A DNA stretch of 25,450 nt, taken from a virus. Positions within the stretch are counted from its first letter, which is position 1. Each line of letters opens with the position of its first letter. The DNA is taken from the IMG/VR virus record IMGVR_UViG_3300031280_000017, positions 1 to 25,450 of that record. One strand, 5' to 3'. The position numbers and the translations under genes were made by a program. Shown here one piece after another: positions 7,761 to 14,461 of this stretch. The notes beneath the pieces were generated by a model, which worked only from the letters and a program-made list of their open reading frames with translations, was not told the DNA's origin and did not search any database.

Positions 7761-7872
7761 TAGGGGCGCAGCGGGGCGCAACACGATGGGGCGCATCACG
7801 ATGGGGCGCAACACGATGGGGCGCAACACGATGGGGCGCAACACGATGGGGCGCATCACGATGCGCCCCTAC
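7760..7872 (+). repeat. Two-ended hairpin element with six 15-bp internal units
   Basis: The element starts with GTAGGGGCGCA and ends with TGCGCCCCTAC, so its ends are inverted copies of each other. Between them lie six 15-bp units GGGGCGCAwCACGAT (7773-7862). It is the only copy in the window that keeps the left GTAGGGGCG terminus. The following GGAGGGG is the ribosome binding site for the gene at 7884. There is no coding sequence in this 165-base gap. Confidence 0.9.
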
Positions 7873-7883
7873 GGAGGGGTAAT

Positions 7884-9746
7884 ATGCAGGTCAACGTGGT
7901 GTGCCGGAATCTGGGCGACGACCGGGTGCTCCCGCGTTTCTCGCGGTATCTGCGGGATGTGAACGGGTGGTCGCTGACGAGTGGGCCGGACGAGAGTGCG
8001 GATGCAATCTACCTGAGCGGGTATTTCGAGGTGCAGACGTGCAGGCGGGGCTGGCCGAGTGTGCCGGTGGCAGCGTATTTCACGCACCGGGAGGCGGAGG
8101 GGGACGGGAAGGCCAAGTTGTTCGACCGGGTGGCCACGCAGGTGCAGCTCAGGATCGCGACGGCGCGGATGTATGCGGAGTACCTGGGGCTGTTCGGGGC
8201 GGCGGTGCAGATCCGGCCGCCGGTGGAGCGGGAGAGGTTCACGATCCCGAAGGGCGCATCACGGGGCGATTCGCGAATCGCCCCTACGGTGGCGGGGTTT
8301 TCGGGATATTCGTATCGGAGCGGGCGGAAGGGGATGGATCTGGCGCACCAATTGGTGCGATCTTCCCAGGGCATCGAATGGCGGGCCTCGGGGCGGGGGT
8401 GGCCGGTGCAGACGACCCGATACAACTGGCGGGAGATGCCGGGTTTTTTCCAGGGGCTGGACGTCCTGGTGATCCCGTCGTTGATCGAGGGGGTACCGAT
8501 GCCGGCGCTGGAGGCGCTGAGCTGCGGGGTGAGTGTGGTGGTGCCGCGCGGGGTGGGGCTGCTGGACGAGCTGCCGCAGGTGCTGGGGATCCACCGGTAC
8601 GAGCGGGGGGACGCGGGGTCTCTGATGAAGGCGTTCGGGAAGGCGGTGAAGGCGCGGCCTGAGGTGGAGCGGGAGGCGCTGCGGGCGGTGACGGAGGGAT
8701 ACACGGTGGAGAACTGGTGCGCGGAGCACCGGCGGGTGATGGAGATGCTGGTCGATGGGGTGAGGGTGGGCGATGGCCAGGGCGCATCACGGGGCGATTC
8801 GCGAATCGCCCCTACGGTGGGCGGTCCGAATGCGGGGCTGGAAGAGGAGGTTGCGGATGAGGTACATCCGATGATGGGCGCATCACGATGGGGCGCATCA
8901 CGATGGGGCGCATCACGATGGGGCGCATCACGATGCGCCCCTACTAAACCTGTGAAGGTGAAGAAGGTGCCGAAGCCGGTGGAGCGGGGGACGGGGAGCA
9001 CGCGGGGGATCTATTGTGTGGCGTTTGGGGATCCGGCGCGGACGTGCGCGCTGAAGATGATGAAGACGGCGAAGCGGATGATGCCGGAGATCCCGATCTG
9101 TCTGTGCAGCGATCGCAAGATCGGGCCGGAGGACGTGCTGGTGAAGCAGCCCGATTCGGATATCGGGGGACGGCGGGCGAAGCTGAAGGCGTACGAGCTG
9201 AGTCCGGCGGAGTGGGAGAGTGTGCTGTACCTGGACGCGGACACGGAGGTGGTGGGGGACATCCGGTTCTACTTCCAACTGATCGAGGACGGGTGGGAAT
9301 TCGTGATCTGCAAGGACCCGCACCTGATGGATACGATGCACGCGTTCCGGCGGAAGAACAATCTGGAGGAGCTGGAGGAGACGGCGGCGAGGATTCACAC
9401 GATGCACACGCTGCAGTACAACGGGGGGGTATGGGCGTTCGGGAGGAACGAGCGGGTGGCGCGCTTTTTCGCGCGGTGGCTGGCGGAGTGGGAGCGGCAC
9501 GCGCAGCGGGACCAGGGGGCGCTGATCCGGGCGATGTACACGGAGCCGCTGCGGGTGTATTTGCTGGGGAATGAGTGGAACACGTTCCCGAAGTACACGA
9601 AGGGGATCAAGACGGCGGGGCTGATGCACTACCCGGGGCGGGCGCGGCGATGGACGGGGATCATCCCCGGGCGGATCGACAGCCAGACGGCGTGGGCGGC
9701 GGTGCGGCGGCACGAGGCGACCCGAGGGAGCAGGGGGCACCGGTGA
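7884..9746 (+). CDS. Bifunctional glycosyltransferase (GT4-like plus GT-A/GT8-like)
   Basis: This 620-residue protein is two sugar-transfer enzymes in one chain. Residues 1 to about 295 are a compact GT-B, family-4-like enzyme. VIPSLIEGVPMPALEAL carries the E-x7-E donor site (Glu202, Glu210), preceded by a SGRGWPVQTTRYNW segment and YSYRSGRKGMDLAHQL. Residues about 373-610 are a GT-A enzyme with the metal-binding DAD in LYLDADTEVVGD (Asp451, Asp453) and NGGVWAFGRNE, GT8-like in style. The linker (about 299-354) consists of two hairpin-derived arrays, and a third insertion sits at residues 124-135. The second domain is a paralogue of the next gene; the codon matching that gene's GTG start is ACG here (9000-9002). 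Sugars and acceptor are unknown. Confidence 0.88.
   Translation: MQVNVVCRNLGDDRVLPRFSRYLRDVNGWSLTSGPDESADAIYLSGYFEVQTCRRGWPSVPVAAYFTHREAEGDGKAKLFDRVATQVQLRIATARMYAEYLGLFGAAVQIRPPVERERFTIPKGASRGDSRIAPTVAGFSGYSYRSGRKGMDLAHQLVRSSQGIEWRASGRGWPVQTTRYNWREMPGFFQGLDVLVIPSLIEGVPMPALEALSCGVSVVVPRGVGLLDELPQVLGIHRYERGDAGSLMKAFGKAVKARPEVEREALRAVTEGYTVENWCAEHRRVMEMLVDGVRVGDGQGASRGDSRIAPTVGGPNAGLEEEVADEVHPMMGASRWGASRWGASRWGASRCAPTKPVKVKKVPKPVERGTGSTRGIYCVAFGDPARTCALKMMKTAKRMMPEIPICLCSDRKIGPEDVLVKQPDSDIGGRRAKLKAYELSPAEWESVLYLDADTEVVGDIRFYFQLIEDGWEFVICKDPHLMDTMHAFRRKNNLEELEETAARIHTMHTLQYNGGVWAFGRNERVARFFARWLAEWERHAQRDQGALIRAMYTEPLRVYLLGNEWNTFPKYTKGIKTAGLMHYPGRARRWTGIIPGRIDSQTAWAAVRRHEATRGSRGHR
8252..8287 (+). 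repeat. Hairpin repeat with one extra left arm, in the GT4-like domain
   Basis: GGGCGCATCACG followed by the full palindrome GGGCGATTCG/CGAATCGCCC and CTAC. Read as GASRGDSRIAPT at residues 124-135, between the N-terminal half and the start of the C-terminal GT-B half. Confidence 0.9.
8780..8815 (+). repeat. Hairpin repeat with one extra left arm, in the interdomain linker
   Basis: Same composition as the copy at 8252-8287: a 12-bp left arm, the palindrome GGGCGATTCG/CGAATCGCCC and CTAC, again read as GASRGDSRIAPT. It begins the linker between the two glycosyltransferase domains. The two copies look like one sequence copied twice. Confidence 0.9.
8876..8944 (+). repeat. 15-bp array ending in a hairpin, in the interdomain linker
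   Basis: Four GGGGCGCATCACGAT units (the first lacking one G) followed by GCGCCCCTAC. Read as GASRW repeated, ending GASRCAPT. The 15-bp period keeps the frame. Confidence 0.9.
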
Positions 9747-10408
9747 GGGGGATCTACTGCGTGGCGTTTGGCGAGCCGGCGCGCAGGTGCGCAGAGCAGA
9801 TGATGGCCAGCGTGCGGCGGTGGATGCCGGGGGTGCCGATTGCGCTGTGCAGCGACCGGGCGCTGGGGCCGGAGGACGTGCTGGTGAAGCGGCAGGATAC
9901 GGACGTCGGCGGGCGGCGGGCGAAGGTGGGGATGTACGAGTTGAGCCCGCAGGAGTGGGATGCGGTGCTGTACCTGGACGCGGACACGGAGCTGGTAGCG
10001 GACGTGGGGTTCCTGTTCGAGGTGGTCGAGGACGGGTGGCAACTGGCGATCTGCCGGGCGATCGTGCAGGAGATGAGGGACTATCCGTTCGTGAGCGAGG
10101 GGCAGCGGCGGCGGACGCGGGCGGCGCTGGGCACGCTGAGGGTGACGCAGTGGAGCAGCGGGGTGATGGCGTTCGGGCGGGACGAGGAGACGGCGCGGCT
10201 GTTCAGGCGCTGGCGGCGGGAGTGGCGGCCGGCCGAGAGGCGCGACCAGGCGGCGCTGATGCGGGCGATTTACAGGAGCCCGGTGCGGGTGTACACGCTG
10301 GGGTACGAGTGGAACACGGTGGCCAATTACGTGCGCAAGCGGAACATCGTGACGGCGGGGGTGATGCACTATCCGATGCGGGCGCGGCGGCCGGCGAGGG
10401 GAAGATGA
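9743..10408 (+). CDS. GT-A glycosyltransferase, GT8-like
   Basis: This 221-residue enzyme starts at GTG 9743, overlapping the previous TGA in GTGA; the frame upstream of it is only a shadow. It is closely similar to the second domain of the preceding protein from its first residues (RGIYCVAFG, then SDR, GPEDVLVK, DVGGRRAK, YELSP, LYLDADTE), so the two arose by tandem duplication. The metal-binding DAD is Asp79-Ala-Asp81. The region after LAICRA has diverged and lacks the HTMHTL insertion, suggesting a different acceptor. WSSGVMAFGRDEETARLF and YEWNTVANYV are conserved with the paralogue. It is a predicted cytoplasmic nucleotide-sugar transferase. Its stop overlaps the next start. Confidence 0.88.
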   Translation: MRGIYCVAFGEPARRCAEQMMASVRRWMPGVPIALCSDRALGPEDVLVKRQDTDVGGRRAKVGMYELSPQEWDAVLYLDADTELVADVGFLFEVVEDGWQLAICRAIVQEMRDYPFVSEGQRRRTRAALGTLRVTQWSSGVMAFGRDEETARLFRRWRREWRPAERRDQAALMRAIYRSPVRVYTLGYEWNTVANYVRKRNIVTAGVMHYPMRARRPARGR

Positions 10409-11097
10409 TGGAGGCGGTGATCAGCCTGACGACGATTCCGAGCCGGGCCGGGTACCTGCGGCGGTGCGTGGAGAGCCTGGTGGGGCAGGGGCCGCCGGTG
10501 TACGTGTGGCTGCCGCGATATATCGTGCGATTGATGGCGCCGGGATTCGAGGAGGCGCCGGGGTTCCTGGCGGAGCTGGGGGCGCACGCGGAGATCGTGG
10601 AGGACCGGGGACCGGCGACGAAGCTGCTGCCGGCGCTGGAGCGGTTCGAGATGGTGATCACGGCGGACGACGACCACGTGTACGGGCCTGGATGGGCGGC
10701 GGGGCTGATGAGGTGGGCGGAGCGCCGGCCGGGAGCGGCGCTGGGATACCGGGGGCGGCGGTTCGTGAACGGGTTGGATTACAAGCGGAGCCGCAAGATA
10801 CTGAATCCGGCGCGGCCGATGCGGGTGGACCTGATCACGGGGGTGCACGGGGGGCTGTACCGGCGCGAGTTTTTCGGCGAGGGGTTCGCCGAGGAGTGGG
10901 CGAGCTGGCCGCTGAACGACGATATTGTGGCGAGCGGGCACCTGTGGCGGCGGGGGGTGCCGATGCTGATCGTCCCACGGCGGTGCAAGATCACGGCGAT
11001 GGAGGCGCGCTCGGTCGACCGGTTGATGGCGGGGAATATGCGGCTGAACAACGCGGGGTTGACTATGGCATACCGGGGGTGGGGCCGTGCCGGGTAA
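10405..11097 (+). CDS. GT-A fold glycosyltransferase
   Basis: This 230-residue enzyme starts at ATG 10405 in the overlap with the previous stop, with GAGGGGA just upstream. The N-terminus AVISLTTIPSRAGYLRRCVESLV resembles the nucleotide-binding first strand of GT-A glycosyltransferases. EDRGPATKLLPALERF and VITADDDHVYGPGWA give the DxD metal site (Asp88-Asp89-Asp90). LNDDIVASGHLWRRGVPM carries a second acidic pair, a common site of the catalytic base. It is not a close relative of the GT8-like pair, so it probably adds a different sugar. It overlaps the following methyltransferase by 11 bases. Donor and acceptor cannot be told from sequence. Confidence 0.85.
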   Translation: MMEAVISLTTIPSRAGYLRRCVESLVGQGPPVYVWLPRYIVRLMAPGFEEAPGFLAELGAHAEIVEDRGPATKLLPALERFEMVITADDDHVYGPGWAAGLMRWAERRPGAALGYRGRRFVNGLDYKRSRKILNPARPMRVDLITGVHGGLYRREFFGEGFAEEWASWPLNDDIVASGHLWRRGVPMLIVPRRCKITAMEARSVDRLMAGNMRLNNAGLTMAYRGWGRAG

Positions 11098-11623
11098 GCC
11101 GAAGGGGATGGTGCAGCCGGAGCCAACGCTGGCGCGGGCGGCGACGATTTTGTTGGGGGCGCTGACCGAGGGGGCGACGGTGTTCGAGTTCGGCAGCGGC
11201 GGCTCGACGCTATTCCTGGCGCAGCGGGCGGCGCGGGTGGTGAGTGTGGAGCACGACGCGGACTGGTGCGCGGCGGTGGCAAAAGGATTGGAGGCGCGCG
11301 GATTGCAGGCCGATGTGTGGCTGGTCGAGACTGAAGAGATGGCGAACGCTATCACGGACGAGGATGAGTTCGACGTGGTGTTCGTGGATTGTTACGGGCC
11401 ACAGCGGGCGCAGGCGATCGGCCAGGGTGCGCGACACGTGAGACCGGGTGGATGGCTGGTGGCGGACGATTACGACAGCAAGCCGAAGGTGCGGCGGGCG
11501 GTGGAGTGGCTGCGGGGCGCGGGCTGGGACGTGGCGCTGGTGGATGGTATCAAGGTGCATCTGCGCAAGGGATCGGTGCATACATCGACGGCGTTCTGCC
11601 AGAGGGGTGCTAGATGTTCCTGA
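11087..11623 (+). CDS. Class I SAM-dependent methyltransferase
   Basis: This 178-residue protein starts at GTG 11087; ATG 11108 is possible. It shows the Rossmann methyltransferase order: motif I FEFGSGGSTLFLA (residues 33-45), an acidic end of strand 2 in VVSVEHDADW, motif IV FDVVFVDCYGPQ, and post-motif VRPGGWLVADDYDS. No DNA-methyltransferase target domain and no catalytic PCQ or DPPY motif is present, so a small-molecule or glycan/protein O-methyltransferase is more likely than a DNA modifier. It lies in an overlapping run with glycosyltransferases upstream and sulfotransferase-like genes downstream, which points to methylation of a sugar. The C-terminal residues overlap the next gene by ten bases. 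Confidence 0.85.
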   Translation: MPGKPKGMVQPEPTLARAATILLGALTEGATVFEFGSGGSTLFLAQRAARVVSVEHDADWCAAVAKGLEARGLQADVWLVETEEMANAITDEDEFDVVFVDCYGPQRAQAIGQGARHVRPGGWLVADDYDSKPKVRRAVEWLRGAGWDVALVDGIKVHLRKGSVHTSTAFCQRGARCS

Positions 11624-12177
11624 TCACGGGGAGCGGACGGAGCGGGACGAAGTATATGGCCACGGTGCTGCAGAAGTGCGGGCTGGACGTGGGACACGAG
11701 CGGCTGGGGCGGGATGGGGTCGTATCGAGTTATTATTGTTTCGAGGTGACGTGGTATCCGGGCCACCACGCGGCGCCACGGCCGGCGTTCGACGTGGTGC
11801 TGCACCAGGTACGGCACCCGCTGCGCAGTATCGCCAGCATCCAGACGGGGCATTCGTGGAAATGGACGTGCCAGTTTCTGCCGGTGGGGGAGAATGCGCC
11901 GCTGCTGCGGCGGGCGTGCTGGAATTGGCTGGTGTTCAACGAGGAGGCGGAGCGGCAGGCGGCGTTGACGTATCGGGTCGAGGATCTGGAGGAGACGTGG
12001 GGGGAGATCGAGCGGCTGCTGGGTTTCGAGGCCGATTACGGGTCGATCGCCGACGTGCCGAGGGACATCAACACGCGCCGGCATACGGCGGTGACGTGGG
12101 CGGACGTGCGGCGGGTGGCGCCAGGGGTCTACGAGCGCATCCGCGCGGCGGCGAGGCGCTACGGGTATGGAGGGTGA
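11614..12177 (+). CDS. Sulfotransferase-fold protein (PAPS-type P-loop)
   Basis: This 187-residue protein starts at ATG 11614, overlapping the methyltransferase. The N-terminus MFLITGSGRSGTKYMATVLQ contains the 5'-phosphosulfate-binding loop (SGRSGTKY), and VRHPLRSIASIQ (about residues 67-77) is the 3'-phosphate-binding element with Arg and Ser in the expected places. YRVEDLEETWGEIERLLGF near residue 110-140 matches the common sulfotransferase end region. Known family members move sulfate from PAPS to carbohydrate hydroxyls or other acceptors. It is small for the family but both cofactor-binding segments are present. Position in the glycan cassette suggests sulfation of a sugar. Phage-borne sulfotransferases are uncommon as far as I know. 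Confidence 0.8.
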   Translation: MFLITGSGRSGTKYMATVLQKCGLDVGHERLGRDGVVSSYYCFEVTWYPGHHAAPRPAFDVVLHQVRHPLRSIASIQTGHSWKWTCQFLPVGENAPLLRRACWNWLVFNEEAERQAALTYRVEDLEETWGEIERLLGFEADYGSIADVPRDINTRRHTAVTWADVRRVAPGVYERIRAAARRYGYGG

Positions 12178-12934
12178 CGTGGCAAGGGATAACGATCATA
12201 CCAAGAATATGGCCCAGGGGGCGCTGATCGTGGCGGCGATCCGGTCGGGTGGGACGTTCCTGGCGCATTGTCTATCGAATCACAGCCAGATCTATTGCGA
12301 CCGGGCCGAGTCACTGCACCACCGCAGTGTGTGGTGCAAGGTGGGGATGGATCGGCGGCACCTGCTGGCGGCGCTGCTGAATCAGAGCGGGTACCAGGTA
12401 TCGATGTGCAAGCTGATCTACGTGCAGGCATTCACGGAGGGCATCTGGGAGTGGATCGTCAAGCGGCAGCCGCGCGTGATCTGGCTGTATCGCGAGAACG
12501 TGCTACGCCAGGCGCTGAGTGTATATCTGAACCGGCAGGTGCGCCAGGCGGGAGTGCTCAAGCGGCCGCAACACACGTTCAGGGAGACGAAGCCGATCAC
12601 GGTGGAGATCGAGCCGATGCGGTTTGTCCGGCTGGCGCGGAGCCTGATAGCCTACGACAAGCAGGCGAAGGCGCGGCTGGCAGCGCTGCGGGAGGTGCTG
12701 CCGTTGACGTACGTGGATGTGGTCGGCGGGGAGGACGCAAGAGCCGAGCGGCTGCCGCTGGCGACGACGAAGCGGGTGTGCGCATTCCTGGGGGTGGATT
12801 ACGAGCTATTGCGGTGCGAACTGAAGCGGGTCAACCCGTTCCCGCTGCACGAGATGATCGGCAACTGGCGGGACGTGAGGAAGGCGATCAAGGAAAGCGA
12901 GTTTGCAGATCTATTGGAGGCCGAGAATGGGTGA
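12167..12934 (+). CDS. Second sulfotransferase-like protein (Stf0-like)
   Basis: This 255-residue protein could start at ATG 12167 or, with GGAGGG four bases ahead, at GTG 12179. IVAAIRSGGTFLAHCLSNHSQI (near residue 20-41) is a sulfotransferase-type P-loop with SGG in place of SGT. RVIWLYRENVLRQALSVYLN (near 103-122) is the 3'-phosphate-binding segment with Arg and Ser, in the arrangement seen in Stf0-like enzymes. LPLTYVDVV and TTKRVCAFLGVDYELL near the end match the usual closing region. It is longer than and clearly different from the preceding gene, so the two may sulfate different positions. The stop overlaps the start of the next gene by eight bases. The assignment is by motif, without a search. 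Confidence 0.72.
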   Translation: MEGDVARDNDHTKNMAQGALIVAAIRSGGTFLAHCLSNHSQIYCDRAESLHHRSVWCKVGMDRRHLLAALLNQSGYQVSMCKLIYVQAFTEGIWEWIVKRQPRVIWLYRENVLRQALSVYLNRQVRQAGVLKRPQHTFRETKPITVEIEPMRFVRLARSLIAYDKQAKARLAALREVLPLTYVDVVGGEDARAERLPLATTKRVCAFLGVDYELLRCELKRVNPFPLHEMIGNWRDVRKAIKESEFADLLEAENG

Positions 12935-13736
12935 AAAAAAGGGCATCGTGTTGAGCGGGCCGGATGGGACGATCGAGGCGCAGACGCGGAACAAGAAGCT
13001 GGGTGTGGTGGTCGGCGGATTGGGCGATGGACAACCACAAGGGTTATCCCTACCATTCGACAAGGTGCTGTTCGTCGAGCCGGGGACGGAGGTGCCGTGG
13101 GACTTGCTGCCGGCGGCGTGGCATTTCCTGGAGCGGTGGGACGCGGCGGTGCCGCTGTGGCGGTACGGGGTGACGGCGGCGGACGTGGGATCGAAGGAGG
13201 AGCGGAAGCGGACGCAGGCGGTGGTGCGGGATCTGCGGGTGCTACTGCACAGTGTGGAGCTGCTGTTCGTGCGAAATACCCCGGATCAAGATGGGCAGAC
13301 ATTGGGAAGAGATCTGATAGCGGCGTACCGGGAGGAGCTGGGGATAGATCACGATGGGGCGGATCACGATGGGGCGGATCACGATGGGGCGGATCACGAT
13401 GGGGCGCATCACGATGGGGCGGATCACGATGGGGCGGATCACGATGGGGCGCATCACGATGCGCCCCTACAGGAGGGGGTGAATAGGCGGCTGGCGTTTT
13501 TGCGGGCGCTGTACCGGGTGAAGCCACGGCTGTGCGTGCTGCCGGTGACGTGGCTGGCGAAGGTGGCGGCGCGATCGAAGCAGGATGCGATTGCGGTGCG
13601 GGGACGAGGGAGGCCGACGGGGCAGCGGTTGGTGGAGGTGGAGCTGGGGCCGGGGCGGTTCGTGAAGTGCAATCCGGGTGACGAGGATGCGGTTTTGAAG
13701 ATGCTATCGGGGAGGCGTGGCGATGATAAAAAGTAG
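12927..13736 (+). CDS. Phage protein of unknown function split by a repeat array
   Basis: This 269-residue protein starts at ATG 12927, with GGAGG (12916-12920) 6 nt upstream; the longer frame from 12903 lies inside the previous gene. I do not recognise a function. Residues 1-140 include GIVLSGPDGTIEAQT, WHFLERWDAAVPLWRYG and a charged helix RKRTQAVVRDLRVLLHSVELLFV. Residues 141-181 are a 15-bp-step array read as DHDGA repeats. The second part begins EGVNRRLAFLRALYRVKPRL and ends RLVEVELGPGRFVKCNPGDEDAVLKML, a motif also found at the start of the next gene. An AGGAGG and an in-frame GTG (13479) directly after the array hint that the second part was once its own gene. The gene lies between the glycan cassette and the head-tail connector. 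Confidence 0.75.
   Translation: MGEKKGIVLSGPDGTIEAQTRNKKLGVVVGGLGDGQPQGLSLPFDKVLFVEPGTEVPWDLLPAAWHFLERWDAAVPLWRYGVTAADVGSKEERKRTQAVVRDLRVLLHSVELLFVRNTPDQDGQTLGRDLIAAYREELGIDHDGADHDGADHDGADHDGAHHDGADHDGADHDGAHHDAPLQEGVNRRLAFLRALYRVKPRLCVLPVTWLAKVAARSKQDAIAVRGRGRPTGQRLVEVELGPGRFVKCNPGDEDAVLKMLSGRRGDDKK
13347..13470 (+). repeat. 15-bp array with seven full units, inside the unknown gene
   Basis: GATCACGAT, then seven units GGGGCGsATCACGAT, then GCGCCCCTAC. Most units read GGATCACGAT and two read GCATCACGAT, giving ADHDG and AHHDG. The last unit pairs with the closing arm as a normal hairpin. Adding or losing units cannot shift the frame. Confidence 0.92.
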
Positions 13737-14112
13737 GGGTCCATTGGTGCGGGTAGAGCTGGAGCCGGGACGGTTCGTGAAGATGTACAAGAAGGACGCG
13801 GGGGCGCTGGGGTTGCTGAAGCCTTCAGCCCAGGGGAAGGTGCGGCGGCCGGGAGGAGATAAGATGCGGCGGCCGGAGGGCGATAAGGGACAGCCCCCGC
13901 CCCAACCCTCCCCCAAGGAGGGGGAGGGGGCGGAGGTGAGTACGCGGGTAATCACTGACGATTTCACGGTGATCCCGGGGATCGGGGAGGCGACGGCGGC
14001 GATGCTGCGAGAGCGGGGGATCCTGACGCTGGAGGTGCTGCGAGAGATGGAGACGGGTGATCTGCCGGCGCGGGTGGCGCGGGCGATCGAAAGGTGGCGC
14101 GATGGCGAGTAA
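13723..14112 (+). CDS. Helix-hairpin-helix phage protein
   Basis: This 129-residue protein starts at ATG 13723 (GTG 13717 is possible) with GGGAGG upstream, overlapping the previous gene by 14 bases. Residues 1-25 (LVRVELEPGRFVKMYKKDAGAL) repeat the motif that ends the previous protein. Residues about 41-56 are a doubled RRPxGDK. Residues about 57-70 (PPPQPSPKEGEG) come from an inserted hairpin sequence. The C-terminal domain VITDDFTVIPGIGEATAAMLRERGILTLEVLREM has the helix-hairpin-helix pattern with the GIG turn that binds DNA backbones or forms protein contacts. Such small proteins occur near the connector genes of other tailed phages; I cannot say if it is structural or DNA-binding. Confidence 0.75.
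   Translation: MIKSRGPLVRVELEPGRFVKMYKKDAGALGLLKPSAQGKVRRPGGDKMRRPEGDKGQPPPQPSPKEGEGAEVSTRVITDDFTVIPGIGEATAAMLRERGILTLEVLREMETGDLPARVARAIERWRDGE
13841..13888 (+). repeat. 24-bp tandem duplication
   Basis: Two consecutive 24-bp copies starting TGCGGCGGCCGG and ending GATAAG encode VRRPGGDK and MRRPEGDK. The duplication is in frame and lies in the linker before the helix-hairpin-helix domain. Confidence 0.8.
13898..13932 (+). repeat. C-run/G-run hairpin repeat inserted in the coding sequence
   Basis: CCCTCCCCC (13906-13914) pairs perfectly with GGGGGAGGG (13920-13928) around AAGGA; flanking CGCCCC and GGGGCG can extend the stem. It encodes PPPQPSPKEGEG. This looks like a widespread class of bacterial hairpin repeat with CCCTCCCC/GGGGAGGG arms, distinct from the GGGCG family. 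Confidence 0.8.
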
Positions 14113-14461
14113 AGGCAAGGGGGCGCTGTCCGGCGATCTGGAGGCGGCGCGGCTCAAAGTGGAGGCGGCGGTGACGCTGCTGGATTCGGAGACGGCGGAC
14201 GGGATCATCGAGACGTCGACCGAGGAACTGGCCACGCTCGAGCGCGGGGCGCAGGCGGCGGTGACGCTGCTGTGGGGGATGGTGCAGGCCTGCGGGGTGC
14301 GGAAGGTGGCCCTGGTTAAGAAGGCGATGGCGCAGGCGATGCTGGTGCTGGCGACGCTGGTGCACATTGCGTACGCGCTGGGGATCAGGGTGGGGGAGGC
14401 ACGGGGCGATTCACGGGGCGATTCACGAATCGCCCCTACGGGAGGGGGCCAGGATGGCTGA
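14102..14461 (+). CDS. Small phage protein with one hydrophobic helix
   Basis: This 119-residue protein starts at ATG 14102, overlapping the previous stop by 11 bases. It is helical throughout: a charged N-terminal half (LSGDLEAARLKVEAAVTLLDSETADGI, then STEELATLERGAQAAVTLLWGM) and a hydrophobic stretch AMAQAMLVLATLVHIAYALGI that could be one membrane helix. The function is not recognised. The last residues (ARGDSRGDSRIAPTGGGQDG) come entirely from a hairpin repeat and the ribosome binding site of the next gene, so the original stop seems to have been lost and the protein extended into the spacer. The stop TGA overlaps the next gene's start region. Confidence 0.65.
   Translation: MASKGKGALSGDLEAARLKVEAAVTLLDSETADGIIETSTEELATLERGAQAAVTLLWGMVQACGVRKVALVKKAMAQAMLVLATLVHIAYALGIRVGEARGDSRGDSRIAPTGGGQDG
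14403..14439 (+). repeat. Hairpin repeat forming the 3' end of one gene and the spacer of the next
   Basis: A 12-bp left arm GGGCGATTCACG plus a second arm and closing AATCGCCCCTAC. Read as GDSRGDSRIAPT. GGGAGGGGG directly after it is the ribosome binding site for ATG 14454. Confidence 0.88.

Noticed and set aside
7773-7872. CRISPR-like look of the evenly spaced array
   Set aside because: Units of 15 bp are contiguous, with no spacers and no cas genes; same for 13347-13470 and 8876-8944.
14367-14453. N-terminal extension of the connector gene
   Set aside because: It reads the hairpin repeat and the end of the previous gene; ATG 14454 has its own strong ribosome binding site and matches the family start.
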